Below the pieces are notes generated by a model. The model did no database searches, had not been told where the DNA came from, and was given only the letters and a program-made list of their open reading frames with translations. From positions 1 through 64,000 of the forward strand of contig NZ_NHTN01000007.1 in the NCBI RefSeq assembly GCF_002167005.1: a stretch of DNA of 64,000 nucleotides, in the 5' to 3' direction. The DNA is from Indiicoccus explosivorum. Lineage in GTDB: Bacteria; Bacillota; Bacilli; Bacillales_A; Planococcaceae. Below are positions 18,849 through 29,021 of this stretch, piece by piece (positions within the stretch are counted from its first letter, which is position 1; each line of letters opens with the position of its first letter). The position numbers and the translations under genes were made by a program.

Positions 18849-19709
18849 TCAATCCACCTCGGTCGCCTTCAGTAAGTAATATAAAGTCTCCAGGACAGGC
18901 ATATCCTGCCCTGACCGTTCCAGGATATAGCCCACGATGGCGTCGAGCTCCAGCGGTTTTCCGGATAACCGGTCTGCAAGCATCGATGACGTATTGGCGC
19001 CTGTTGTCCTGCAGAGTGATTCAACGTCACGGAACGGAAGCGCACGCTCGGCCTCCGGATAAGCAGCCGTCAATTCCCGGTACAATTCTTTCAGCAGCCG
19101 GTTCGCATACTTATTCGACAGGAGTTCGCCGTTCGTCAGCCCAAGAAGTGCTGTAAGCGGATTTATAAGGCAATTCAGCCAGGTTTTCCGCAGCAGCATC
19201 TTTTCTGCATGTTCCTGCCATTCCGCCGGGAAGGCATCCAATTCCAGCAGCGGCCTGAATACTTCAGCATTCCCTTTCAAAAGAGAGAGCTTAACCACTC
19301 CTATTCCGCGGTGGCTGATCGATGCCGGTCCTGTCCGCTTCACGCCGTGTTCCACGCTTCCGGCTGCCATCTGGGTCTGCGGCAGCGAGGAGGCGAATTC
19401 CAACTGGGACATACCGTTCTGAAGGAACACCACCGGCACGTCGGGAGGCAGCCGGGCGAATTCAGACCGGAGGTTTTCCAGATCGCCGGATTTAACTGCG
19501 ACCATAATGAAATCGCTTTGGCCGGTCTCCTGCCACCCTGTCACCGATCTGACGGTGATCCGCTCTCCATCTTTAATGATCCCTTCCGCCGACAGTTCGT
19601 TCGCTTGCCCGTTTGTTCTGGCCAGAAGTGTCACACCGCACCCGCTTTCTTTCAGCAGAGCTGCGATCAGCATGCCGACCGCTCCCGCACCGACCACCGT
19701 CACATGCAT
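18849..19709 (-). CDS. panE: 2-dehydropantoate 2-reductase family protein
   Basis: NADPH-dependent reduction of ketopantoate to pantoate, on the route to coenzyme A. 286 residues: Rossmann motif VVGAGAVGMLIAALL at the N-terminus, AGSVEHGVKRTGPASISHRG in the middle, and the C-terminal helical domain with LRKTWLNCLINPLTAL. It corresponds to B. subtilis ylbQ, which is also near mraZ. SD AAGGAGG, spacing 11. Confidence 0.9.
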   Translation of the reverse strand: MHVTVVGAGAVGMLIAALLKESGCGVTLLARTNGQANELSAEGIIKDGERITVRSVTGWQETGQSDFIMVAVKSGDLENLRSEFARLPPDVPVVFLQNGMSQLEFASSLPQTQMAAGSVEHGVKRTGPASISHRGIGVVKLSLLKGNAEVFRPLLELDAFPAEWQEHAEKMLLRKTWLNCLINPLTALLGLTNGELLSNKYANRLLKELYRELTAAYPEAERALPFRDVESLCRTTGANTSSMLADRLSGKPLELDAIVGYILERSGQDMPVLETLYYLLKATEVD

Positions 19710-19727
19710 TGGGCTTTCTTCCTCCTT

Positions 19728-19759
19728 AAAAAGAAGCCTGCCTTCAGAAGGCAGACTTC
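19728..19759 (-). terminator. Terminator after the acyl-CoA carboxylase operon
   Basis: Stem of about 12 bp (19733-19744 with 19748-19759) followed on the minus strand by five T; it sits between the carboxyltransferase gene and panE. Confidence 0.85.
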
Positions 19760-19774
19760 ACAATGGTTCCTCTA

Positions 19775-21325
19775 TTATACCGGATTCACTGGGTGTTTAC
19801 GAGATGGCAGCGGCAAATCTTTCGTTGCATAATAAGCGAATCTCGCCTCCAGCACTTCCCTGAGACTTCCCGGTGCCACGATTTCATCCACAATCAGGTC
19901 GGAAGCCAGTTTATAGATGTCGATCTGTTCTTTGTATTCCTGATGTTTCTGCTGGACATACTGAAGTTTCTCTTTCGGGTCTTCTATGGCTTCGATTTTA
20001 TTCGAATACACCGCATTGACCGCCGCTTCCGGACCCATGACAGCGATTTGAGCTGTCGGGAGCGCGATGCAGACATCCGGTTCGAATGCCGGACCGGCCA
20101 TTGCGTAAAGACCGGCGCCGTATGCCTTGCGCACGATGACCGAGATTTTCGGCACTGTGGCCGAGCTCATGGCGGCGATCAGCTTCGCGCCATGACGGAT
20201 GATTCCTGCGCGTTCGACTTTCGTGCCGATCATGAAGCCCGGCACATCCGCAAGGAACAACAGCGGGATCGAAAAAGCATCACAAAGCGAAATGAACTTT
20301 GCGCCCTTATCCGCCGAATCGTGGAACAGCACGCCGCCTTTCGCTTTCGGCTGATTGGCGACGATGCCGACCGGCCGGCCGTCAATCCGCGCGAGCCCCG
20401 TGATCAGTTCCGGGGCGAACAATTGCTTCACATCGAAAAAGCTGTCTTCATCCACGAGTTGGTCGATCAGTTCGTACATATCGAACGGCGCGTTCTGGTT
20501 TTCCGGAATGATCTCTTCCAGCGCGCGGCCGGTTTTCTGGGCCTTACCGGCGGTCTGAGCCGGCTTTTCGGCAAAATTTGCGGGAAAGAAACTCAGATAG
20601 CGCTGCGCCTGCGCGATGGCTTCCTCTTCGGTCTTCGCCAGAACGTCTCCGCATCCACTGACCGTGCAGTGCATACGCGCGCCGCCCATTTCTTCCAGAG
20701 TCACTTTTTCACCGATGACTTTTTCCGCCATCCGGGGTGAACCGAGATACATGGAAGCATTGCCTTCCACCATGATGACGAGGTCGCAGAAAGCAGGGAT
20801 ATAAGCCCCTCCCGCCGCCGACGGTCCGAAAAGAAGACAGATCTGCGGGACCATCCCGGACATTCGCACCTGGTTATGGAAAATCCGGCCGGCTCCGCGC
20901 CGGTTCGGGAACATGTCCAGCTGATCGGTGATCCTGGCGCCTGCCGAATCCACGAGATAAAGCATCGGCACTTGATTCTTTTCAGCCGTCTCCTGAATCC
21001 GGATGATTTTTTCGACTGTGCGGGCGCCCCAAGATCCCGCTTTCACTGTCGAATCATTCGCCATGACACAGACCGTCTGGCCGCCCACTTTCCCCATCGC
21101 TGTGACGACGCCATCCGCCGGCAGGTCTCCGGCCTCCACGTTGGCGAAGCGGCCGTCTTCCACGTATTCCCCCTCATCGAACAACAGCTTCAGCCGATCC
21201 CGTACGAACAGCTTCCCCTGTTCCTTCAATTTCTCATGATACCTTTCCTGACCCCCGGAAAAAATCCCGGCCAGTTTTTCTTGCAGTCGCTCGTTATACC
21301 CCTTCTGTTCGGTCGTGTTAGTCAT
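19775..21325 (-). CDS. Acyl-CoA carboxylase, carboxyltransferase (beta) subunit
   Basis: Transfers the carboxyl group from carboxybiotin to an acyl-CoA, probably propionyl-CoA or methylcrotonyl-CoA. 516 residues with the two crotonase-like halves of the family; landmarks are LVDSAGARITDQLDMFP, FGPSAAGGAYIPAF, and LADVPGFMIGTKVERAGIIRHG. It is closest in kind to B. subtilis YngE. It is the last gene of a four-gene minus-strand operon (hydratase, biotin carboxylase, biotin carrier, this gene). The exact acyl-CoA cannot be told from sequence. If the frameshifted biotin carboxylase is truly inactive, this subunit has no cognate partner here. Confidence 0.95.
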   Translation of the reverse strand: MTNTTEQKGYNERLQEKLAGIFSGGQERYHEKLKEQGKLFVRDRLKLLFDEGEYVEDGRFANVEAGDLPADGVVTAMGKVGGQTVCVMANDSTVKAGSWGARTVEKIIRIQETAEKNQVPMLYLVDSAGARITDQLDMFPNRRGAGRIFHNQVRMSGMVPQICLLFGPSAAGGAYIPAFCDLVIMVEGNASMYLGSPRMAEKVIGEKVTLEEMGGARMHCTVSGCGDVLAKTEEEAIAQAQRYLSFFPANFAEKPAQTAGKAQKTGRALEEIIPENQNAPFDMYELIDQLVDEDSFFDVKQLFAPELITGLARIDGRPVGIVANQPKAKGGVLFHDSADKGAKFISLCDAFSIPLLFLADVPGFMIGTKVERAGIIRHGAKLIAAMSSATVPKISVIVRKAYGAGLYAMAGPAFEPDVCIALPTAQIAVMGPEAAVNAVYSNKIEAIEDPKEKLQYVQQKHQEYKEQIDIYKLASDLIVDEIVAPGSLREVLEARFAYYATKDLPLPSRKHPVNPV

Positions 21326-21348
21326 TCCCGATCCCCCTTTACGGTTCC

Positions 21349-21564
21349 TTATTCGCTGACTGTCAAAAGTGTGTCGCCCTCGTTTACGAATGCGCCGGTC
21401 TCCACGTTCACGCTTTCGACTTTCCCGGCGAATTCCGCTTCGACAGGAATTTCCATCTTCATCGATTCAAGTGTGCAAACCGCCTGTCCCGCTTCAATTG
21501 CCTGTCCTTCCGCCACCAACACATTCAGTACAGTTCCTGCCATTGTCGCTTTCAATTCTTTCAT
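21349..21564 (-). CDS. Biotin carboxyl carrier domain protein
   Basis: 71-residue stand-alone biotinyl domain with the biotinylation motif ESMKMEIP (lysine carries biotin) and the Ala/Gly-rich beta hammerhead. It is of the YngHB type that pairs with acyl-CoA carboxylases. Its ATG overlaps the biotin carboxylase stop by 4 bp. Confidence 0.95.
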   Translation of the reverse strand: MKELKATMAGTVLNVLVAEGQAIEAGQAVCTLESMKMEIPVEAEFAGKVESVNVETGAFVNEGDTLLTVSE

Positions 21565-22912
21565 GATTTCTGTTCCTCCTTATTTTTTGCCAGCCACGCT
21601 GGAAGCGTAGCTGTCGTGTAGTCGCCTTTCTTGAATGCTTCAGCTTCCAGCAGCTGCTGGAAAAGCGGAAGGTTCGTCTTCACTCCTTCTATCGCAGCGG
21701 AAGCAAAGAATGAACGGGATTTTTCCAGCGCCTCTTCGCGGTTCGCTCCTGTGATGATCACTTTCGCAATCATCGGATCGTAATGGGGCGTAATCGTATT
21801 GCCGCTGTCATAGCCGCTGTCGATCCGCGCCTCTCCGTCTCCCCACTCAATCCTTTCAAGTTTACCGGGTGACGGGAAAAACGTGACCGGGTCCTCTGCA
21901 TAAATCCGGTACTCGATGGCGTGTCCGGCCGAATCGATTTCTTCCTGAGACGGCAAGCTTTGACCCCCGGCGACATTCAGCTGCCATTCGACCAAATCCG
22001 TCCCCGTCACTTCTTCCGTAACCGGATGCTCGACCTGGAGTCTCGTATTCATCTCGAGGAAATAAAACCGGTTATCCCTGTCCACGATAAACTCGACAGT
22101 CCCGGCATTCCGGTACCCGACCGCCTGCCCGCCCGGACAGCAGCCTCGCAAAGCGCCCGCCGCGTCTCTTCCGGAAGCGCGGGCGACGGCGATTCTTCGA
22201 TCACTTTCTGATTGCGGCGCTGGACGGAACAGTTCCGTTCAAACAAATGAAGGACGTTCCCGTTCCCATCCCCGAAAATCTGTACTTCAATATGCCGGGC
22301 TTCCGGCAGGAACTTCTCCAGGAAAACGAGGTCATCCCCGAAATAAGCTTTCGCCCGGTTCTTGACTGAATCAAACTGCTGAGTGAGCGCTTGCTCATTC
22401 TCACAGCGGATCATCCCGATGCCGCCGCCTCCCGCACTCGCTTTCAGCATGATCGGGTAACCGATCCGAGCCGCCTCCCGCAAAGCCTCTTCTGCTGTGG
22501 CGACGCCTTCTTCCGTGCCAGGCACCACTGGCACACCAGCCGCCTGCATCGTTCTTCGGGCTTCGATCTTGTCTCCCATTTTCTCAATCGTTCCGGCAGC
22601 AGGTCCGATGAATAAAAGACCGGCATCTTCCGTTTTTTTAGCAAAAGCCGCATTTTCCGACAGCAGGCCATAACCCGGATGGATAGCGTCTGCCTTAAGC
22701 CGCTTCGCTTCTTCAATGATTCTGTCCGCCTGCAGATACGATTGGGCCACTTGCGCAGGTCCGATCAGGACTGCTTCATCCGCCTCTTTCACGTAAGGAA
22801 GCTCCGCATCCGCTTCCGAATGGACGGCGACTGTAGAAATTCCGAGCCGTTTGCATGTCCGGATGATTCGGCGGGCGATTTCTCCCCGGTTTGCGATCAG
22901 AACTTTTTTCAT
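21561..22912 (-). pseudogene. Biotin carboxylase subunit, interrupted by a 1-base frameshift
   Basis: Would carboxylate the biotin carrier using ATP and bicarbonate. The N-terminal part (from the ATG at 22910-22912, [24 protein letters not shown]) reads well to CEAAVRAG, then the frame slips; the rest (QAVGYRNAGTVEF, FLEMNTRLQVEHPVTE, to the stop at 21561) continues in the next frame. One base is missing in the G/C run near 22127-22135: restoring one base gives a 450-residue enzyme of normal length with no gap in similarity. Either a recent mutation or a sequencing error in a homopolymer-rich stretch. No slippery heptamer for programmed frameshifting is present. Confidence 0.9.
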
Positions 22913-23008
22913 AATATGTACCCCCTGTGTTTGATCCCCCACCTTTATAGAATATACGAAATTTGAAAGCGATTTCAACTTTTCTTATTAACCTGTCCGT
23001 CCTGAGGG

Positions 23009-23764
23009 TCAGCTCTTCCCGGATTTACGGAAAAATTCCCCCACAGCCTCATGGTGCGCTTCAGCCTCCCACAGTTTCGCACACCGCCTCACTTCCTTGG
23101 CGACCCGCTCCCGGAGTCCGGCCGTTTCCCACCTTTCCTTGGCTAGCTGCTTATAAGCGGCATGCACATCGGGATGCACGCGGAGAAACTGTCTGAAGAA
23201 CGCGGATATGTCCTCTTCGGACCGATAAATTTCAGTCGCCCATCCTTTTTCCATCAATTCGCCAGCTGTGAATACACCGGCGGATGACAGCATACGGAGA
23301 GCCGTACTGTGCGGCAGCGTCTCCAGAAGGAAGCTTCCTCCGCCCCACCCTGTCGTAATGGCAAGCGTACCTTGGATGAAACCGCACTTCGCTTCCTCGT
23401 GCACCAGACGGAAATCACAGGCAGTCGCGATTTCGCATCCGCCGCCTACTGCTGTTCCGTTCACAATCGCTACAACAGGCACAGGCAGCGTTTTCAGTTT
23501 AAATAGAAGGCCTGCCATTCTGTCGAGCATCGGAAAAGCCTCCCGTTCCGTTTTCAGTTCGTGGAAAACCGACAAGTCCCCGCCGGAGCAGAATGCCTGT
23601 GTGCCGGCGCCGGTGACGGCAGCACAGCGGATATTACGCTCCCGCGCCTCGCTGATGAATTTCTCAAGACCGTCCATGACTTCGCTGTTCACTGCATTCC
23701 GGATTCCGGGCCGGTCAATCGTGAACGTAAGGATTCCTTCAGATTCTTCTATCCGGTATGCCAC
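23009..23764 (-). CDS. Enoyl-CoA hydratase/isomerase family protein
   Basis: 251-residue crotonase-fold protein with the oxyanion-hole segments CSGGDLSVF and NGTAVGGGCEIATACDF. In the yng-type cluster of B. subtilis the similar YngF is taken for methylglutaconyl-CoA hydratase of leucine breakdown. Here it is the first gene before the acyl-CoA carboxylase subunits, but no HMG-CoA lyase or acyl-CoA dehydrogenase accompanies it. The second catalytic glutamate position carries a Gly-rich TGWGGGS segment, so it may be an atypical member; substrate unknown. Confidence 0.85.
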   Translation of the reverse strand: MAYRIEESEGILTFTIDRPGIRNAVNSEVMDGLEKFISEARERNIRCAAVTGAGTQAFCSGGDLSVFHELKTEREAFPMLDRMAGLLFKLKTLPVPVVAIVNGTAVGGGCEIATACDFRLVHEEAKCGFIQGTLAITTGWGGGSFLLETLPHSTALRMLSSAGVFTAGELMEKGWATEIYRSEEDISAFFRQFLRVHPDVHAAYKQLAKERWETAGLRERVAKEVRRCAKLWEAEAHHEAVGEFFRKSGKS

Positions 23765-23838
23765 TTCTCCTCATCTCCTCTTCCGCAGCCGTATTTCCGG
23801 CTTCTGCCTATGTATCTAAACCTTTTATCTTCCATTGC

Positions 23839-23875
23839 AAAAAGACCGTCAAGAGCCATGGTCTCTTGACGGTCT
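23839..23875 (-). terminator. Terminator after rpmF
   Basis: 13-bp perfect stem (23843-23855 with 23863-23875, 7-nt loop) and a short U-run on the minus strand. Confidence 0.9.
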
Positions 23876-23894
23876 TAGATCAGCAAATACACAC

Positions 23895-24068
23895 TTATTT
23901 GCTGACGACTTCTTTTCCTTTGTAGTGACCGCATTCTTTGCAGACACGGTGAGCCAGCTTCGGTTCGCCACAGTTCGGGCAAGAGATCATACCAGGCACT
24001 TCAAGTTTGAAGTGTGTACGGCGCTTTCTCTTCTTGGTTTTGGAAGTTCTTCTGAATGGTACAGCCAT
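23895..24068 (-). CDS. rpmF: 50S ribosomal protein L32
   Basis: 57 residues from [10 protein letters not shown], the standard family start (ATG 24066-24068; three extra codons of frame upstream are ignored). Zinc ribbon cysteines at 30, 33, 43 and 46 (CPNC and CKEC), so this is the zinc-binding form. It is co-transcribed with the YceD gene 23 bp upstream from a consensus promoter. Confidence 0.99.
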   Translation of the reverse strand: MAVPFRRTSKTKKRKRRTHFKLEVPGMISCPNCGEPKLAHRVCKECGHYKGKEVVSK

Positions 24069-24091
24069 TGGTGACACCTCCTTAAAAGGAT

Positions 24092-24625
24092 CTATTCCTC
24101 GGACTGATCAAAGAATTTGGCCAGACCGGCCAGTCTCGGATCAGTTTTCGGTTTTTCATTCTCAGCCTCTTCGCGCAGCTGGTCTTCCGTCTTGTACGAC
24201 CAATCAGCTCCACCTTCGATGACAACATCGTCGGCACCTTCTCTGAACACCTGGAGCGGTATTTCAAGCAGAATCAGTTCCTCCAGAACAGGCTGGAGAT
24301 CGATGACATCCCCTTCCACCGCATGCACGTTTTCGTCTTCCGACTCATCCGCATATTCGCCCCACTCGAAAATTTCATCCGATCTTATGTTGAACGGAAG
24401 TTCGACATCTTCCCATGTTTTTGCACAAGGAAGAATCAGGACGCCTTCAAGCCGCAGGTGGCATGTCATCTTTTTCGAACCGATGTCGCAATGTCCCGTG
24501 ACATGCACGGGTGAAATAGCCCGGATTTCGGAGTTCCGGTCCATGACTTCGTCAAGCCGGACCGTTTCGTCCAGTTCCATTCCGTTTCGCTGGTGTTTTT
24601 GAAGTTGCATTACCGACCATTTCAT
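24092..24625 (-). CDS. YceD/DUF177 family protein (YlbN)
   Basis: 177 residues from [12 protein letters not shown], the family start with a GAGGTGG SD; the longer frame up to 24682 runs through the promoter. DUF177 proteins sit almost universally before rpmF and are thought to act in 23S rRNA or ribosome maturation. Acidic central segment ([17 protein letters not shown]). Confidence 0.93.
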   Translation of the reverse strand: MKWSVMQLQKHQRNGMELDETVRLDEVMDRNSEIRAISPVHVTGHCDIGSKKMTCHLRLEGVLILPCAKTWEDVELPFNIRSDEIFEWGEYADESEDENVHAVEGDVIDLQPVLEELILLEIPLQVFREGADDVVIEGGADWSYKTEDQLREEAENEKPKTDPRLAGLAKFFDQSEE

Positions 24626-24653
24626 TTGTAACCACCTCAAGACAACAAAATTG

Positions 24654-24682
24654 ATTATATAACGCACGGGAAGTGATGTCAA
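24654..24682 (-). promoter_or_regulatory. Consensus promoter of yceD-rpmF
   Basis: TTGACA (24677-24682), 17 bp, TATAAT (24654-24659): a perfect sigma-A consensus in both boxes, as expected for a ribosomal protein operon. Confidence 0.93.
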
Positions 24683-24691
24683 GATAATTTC

Positions 24692-24721
24692 TTGTCACCG
24701 TCCGCTCATCCTCGTTATAAT
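24692..24721 (+). promoter_or_regulatory. Promoter of tmcAL
   Basis: TTGTCA (24692-24697), 18 bp, TATAAT (24716-24721), 32 bp before the tmcAL ATG and back to back with the rpmF operon promoter. Confidence 0.8.
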
Positions 24722-24753
24722 TGAACTATCATTTTAACAGAGGGGCGACTTGA

Positions 24754-25953
24754 ATGAAAGCAACTGGAATCGTGGTGGAGTATAACCCTTTCCACAATGG
24801 GCACTTACATCACGCCGCGCAGGCACGGGAGATTTCCGGCGCAGACGCCGTAATTGCCGTGATGAGCGGACAATTCCTGCAGCGGGGTGAACCCGCTTTC
24901 ACCGACAAATGGACAAGAACGCGGATGGCGCTGGCCGGCGGCGTTGATCTGGTGGTGGAGCTGCCGTATGTTTTTTCAACAGCACAGGCCGCTGAATTCG
25001 CAAAAGGGGCTCTCGCCATCTTGGATGCCGTCCGCTGTGAATCCTTCGTCTTCGGCAGTGAGCAAGGCGATATCGGGCCTTTTCTCCGTACATTCGACTT
25101 CCTGGCCAGCCGCCGGGGGGAATATGAAGCTGAAATCAGCCGGGCGATCCGGACCGGCATCAGCTATCCTAAGGCGATGAACGACGCTTACGCTTCTGTG
25201 ACAAAAGGGGATGCCGCCTTCGCGGATCTGACGAAACCGAACAACATCCTCGGCTATCATTATGTGGAAGCGGCCAAACGGCTAGGCTCTCCCATCCGGC
25301 CGCTTACCATCAAGCGTCTCGGGGCTGGTTATCATGATCCGTTATCCCCTTCCGAGCAAATCGCGAGCGCTACAGGCATCCGGAAGGCAGTCAGCGACGG
25401 AGCGGAACCGGATGAACTGACAGGTTTTCTCCCGACCGCTTCGCTGGATGAACTGGTCCGGTTCCATTCCGAGTACGGCTGCTTCGGCGGCTGGCCTGCC
25501 TTCTATCCCATGCTACGTACTTCCCTATTAAGAGACCGGCCGCAGCGGCTTGCGGATTATGCGGAAGTAGCGGAAGGGATCGAGCACCTTTTGGCAGATG
25601 CTGCAGTTTCTGCCGAAACTTTCGCTTCATTCATGAATACAGTGAAATCAAAACGGTATACATGGACACGCATCCAGCGCATGCTCACCCATATCCTGAC
25701 AGGGTTTACGTGGGAAGAGCTCAGGCGCTTCGAACTGCCGGAATATGTCCGTATACTCGGAATGACTGCCAAAGGCAGAAGCTATTTAAATACATACAAA
25801 AAAGAGATCGGACTTCCCATCATTAGCCGCGCTGCAGATTTACGCAGCGGGATGGGAGCCGTCGATCTCCATGCATCGCGTATTTACTTGGCCGGCATAG
25901 GGGAAACTGATTTGAAAAAAGAATTCCGGATGCCCCCGATCTACGCCGGCTGA
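24754..25953 (+). CDS. tmcAL: tRNA(Met) cytidine acetate ligase (YlbM)
   Basis: Acetylates the wobble cytidine 34 of elongator tRNA-Met using acetate and ATP, which keeps decoding of AUG strict. 399 residues; the nucleotidyltransferase N-terminus ATGIVVEYNPFHNGHLHH contains the HxGH-type motif (NGHLHH), followed by MSGQFLQRGEPAF. Its last 13 bp overlap the convergent ylbL gene. Confidence 0.96.
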   Translation: MKATGIVVEYNPFHNGHLHHAAQAREISGADAVIAVMSGQFLQRGEPAFTDKWTRTRMALAGGVDLVVELPYVFSTAQAAEFAKGALAILDAVRCESFVFGSEQGDIGPFLRTFDFLASRRGEYEAEISRAIRTGISYPKAMNDAYASVTKGDAAFADLTKPNNILGYHYVEAAKRLGSPIRPLTIKRLGAGYHDPLSPSEQIASATGIRKAVSDGAEPDELTGFLPTASLDELVRFHSEYGCFGGWPAFYPMLRTSLLRDRPQRLADYAEVAEGIEHLLADAAVSAETFASFMNTVKSKRYTWTRIQRMLTHILTGFTWEELRRFELPEYVRILGMTAKGRSYLNTYKKEIGLPIISRAADLRSGMGAVDLHASRIYLAGIGETDLKKEFRMPPIYAG

Positions 25954-26963
25954 AGGGTCTCGAGATATTCGAGTGCGTCGTCGAACGTCCGGACCGGAAC
26001 AATCTCCATATCCGTCCCGAGCTCTTCAGCAATTCGGGCGGCTACTGAATAGTTGCTCAGCAGGTCCCCCGTCTCATCATCCGGAGCGAAAAAGATGTCG
26101 ATGTCTTCCTGATCGGCCGCCATGACCTTTTGGTCTATTCCGCCGATCCGGCCGACTTCGCCGTCCGCGGTCAATGTGCCAGTGCCCGCAATGTCATATC
26201 CCTTCGTTATGTCTTCTTCGACGAGCTGGTTATAGATTTCCAGGGAAAACATCAGTCCGGCTGATGGGCCGCCGATCCGGTCGGACTGGATTGTGATATC
26301 CGGTTCGGTTTCGATCTCAAGGTCTTCAGCGAAAGCGATGCCGAGACCGATCCGGCCATCACTTCCGGGAATTTCCGCCAGTGTGATTTCTTCTTCCACT
26401 GTTCTTCCGTTCCGGTCAGCTGTGACCGTCACAATTTCACCAGCCTCTTTTCCCGATAAATAATCCAGGAACTTTTCCAGTGATTCATACTCGCGTCCAT
26501 CGATGGCCGCGATCCGGTCTCCGGGTTCCAGTATCCCTTCTGCAGCCGCATCCGGCAGGATGTTAGTAACGAACACCCCTTCCCGGCTGACGTTAAATTC
26601 CTCACCTGCTTCACCGTAGGCCACCTGGATTGCATTCAGCTGAGAAGCGGACATCAGCTGAAGCTGTCTCACATTATATTCATTCTCGCTCTCGTGCGGG
26701 TTCCGGAACTCTTCTGGCCTCACGATCTTGTAGCCGTCTGCAATATTCGCCCAAGCGTAAAGTGCAGGGGTCGCCTGCATCATAGTGACTGTCATCAGGC
26801 TCAGCGTCCCTTCGTCATCTTCATCCCCATTCTCCACCTCGACCAGCGGGGCGAGTTCGAAAGCGTTCCCTGGACGGGTGATATATGAATCGAGGGGATA
26901 CAGCGAGAGAAGCAGCGCTGCAGCAACGACTGTCAGAAAAAAAAGGGCTTGTCCTTTTCTCAT
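25941..26963 (-). CDS. ylbL: YlbL, PDZ-domain Lon-type membrane protease (SepM-like)
   Basis: 340 residues: one N-terminal membrane anchor (~7-25), a PDZ domain (~120-190) and a Lon-like serine protease domain with catalytic Ser in GGPSAGLMF and Lys in GGIDQKVMAA. Relatives (SepM, YlbL) cleave peptides or division-linked proteins outside the membrane. The ATG at 26961-26963 with AAAGGAGG at 7 nt is preferred to the longer frame at 26990, which would overlap coaD. Confidence 0.93.
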   Translation of the reverse strand: MRKGQALFFLTVVAAALLLSLYPLDSYITRPGNAFELAPLVEVENGDEDDEGTLSLMTVTMMQATPALYAWANIADGYKIVRPEEFRNPHESENEYNVRQLQLMSASQLNAIQVAYGEAGEEFNVSREGVFVTNILPDAAAEGILEPGDRIAAIDGREYESLEKFLDYLSGKEAGEIVTVTADRNGRTVEEEITLAEIPGSDGRIGLGIAFAEDLEIETEPDITIQSDRIGGPSAGLMFSLEIYNQLVEEDITKGYDIAGTGTLTADGEVGRIGGIDQKVMAADQEDIDIFFAPDDETGDLLSNYSVAARIAEELGTDMEIVPVRTFDDALEYLETLQPA

Positions 26964-26976
26964 CCGCCGCCCTCCT

Positions 26977-28031
<1,055 letters not shown>

Positions 28032-28220
28032 ATGCGGCCCCTCCTTTTTTGATATTTTCATTCATCAATTCAGCCAGTCCGGCCAGTTCCCGTCCGCAGA
28101 AGCCGAAAACAGGCGGCAGCGGCCGTCCGGCGCTTCCGGAGTCTTCTCTGCGGAGCGGTCCAGCCACCCGGTACTCATCTCCCGGTTTGCGTGGTAAAAT
28201 ATGAACGGAAAGGATGTGTC

Positions 28221-28604
28221 ATGATGAATCAGCGGTTTATTGAACTTGGGGAAGGGTTCGGGGATGTTTTCGAGTTATGTGAATTGATCCGCACGAATGC
28301 GGCGCGTTTTACGAACGGTTTTATTTTTGCCTCGGAAAATCCGGACGGCAAACCGATATTGTCGGTCGCAGCGGCATTCTCCCCTGGTGGCGACAGCAAT
28401 TTCACACCGATCTATATTTGCAGGGAAGGCATTCAGCCGGAATCAAAACGCCTCCGGATGGCCATCGAAAGCATGCAGGCCGCGGGCAAGGAACCGATCA
28501 GCCTCGACGTGAAGCCGTCCCGGCTTTTTGCGGATAAAGAGCTGTACTACAGTTACTTGATCGGGATTCTGCGCCTTAATCACTTCCTGCCGCCGCTTAG
28601 ATAG
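28221..28604 (+). CDS. Conserved protein of the DUF7147 type
   Basis: About 128 residues from the ATG at 28221 (AAGGA SD); no transmembrane segments or known catalytic motif. In Bacillales a similar short protein between rsmD and ylbG is often labelled by database transfer as methylthioribose kinase, but it is far too short for that enzyme. Function unknown. It converges on ylbG with 12 bp between the stops. Confidence 0.75.
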   Translation: MMNQRFIELGEGFGDVFELCELIRTNAARFTNGFIFASENPDGKPILSVAAAFSPGGDSNFTPIYICREGIQPESKRLRMAIESMQAAGKEPISLDVKPSRLFADKELYYSYLIGILRLNHFLPPLR

Positions 28605-28616
28605 ACGGCAGGACAG

Positions 28617-28889
28617 TCAGAGCCCCATTTTATAGTCGTATTCTTTCGCTTTATCAGGTTTCGCATTTTCAAATTCCGTTTTCAGGAATGGACGATATGA
28701 TTCCTGCACTTTTTTTACGTACGGCAGCTTTTCCAGCTTTTCTTTCATCGCAGCAGCGGACTCCTGGTCCACGTACACGACAGCGTACTTCAATTTCCTT
28801 GATATGAATTGGACATGGCCATACTTCCGCAGGGATTTCGCCTGTTTCAGATGATTGACGTATACGATAAGTCCTTGGCGATCACGCAT
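28617..28889 (-). CDS. ylbG: YlbG, DUF2129 family protein
   Basis: 90 residues, cytoplasmic, starting [21 protein letters not shown] with the family pattern [18 protein letters not shown] and [11 protein letters not shown]2129 has no assigned function. Its position beside the ylbF locus is conserved. SD GAGGG at 6 nt. Confidence 0.93.
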   Translation of the reverse strand: MRDRQGLIVYVNHLKQAKSLRKYGHVQFISRKLKYAVVYVDQESAAAMKEKLEKLPYVKKVQESYRPFLKTEFENAKPDKAKEYDYKMGL

Positions 28890-28954
28890 AAATATCCCTC
28901 TTTTCTCAGTTTTTAGAATACCATAGAGGATAATTTAACCGCAACCTGCCGCAA

Positions 28955-28983
28955 TTCACAGAAACAGGTTAAATCGGTATAAT
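28955..28983 (+). promoter_or_regulatory. Promoter of the glycerophosphodiesterase gene
   Basis: TTCACA (28955-28960), 17 bp, TATAAT (28978-28983), 39 bp before the start codon. Confidence 0.75.
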
Positions 28984-29021
28984 GGTTGTATTCGGTAATT
29001 TTGAGGAGGTCTACATAGTCT

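Noticed and set aside
22120-22140. Programmed -1 frameshift in biotin carboxylase
   Set aside because: No X XXY YYZ slippery heptamer and no stimulatory structure evident; family members are not frameshifted. A deletion or read error is simpler.
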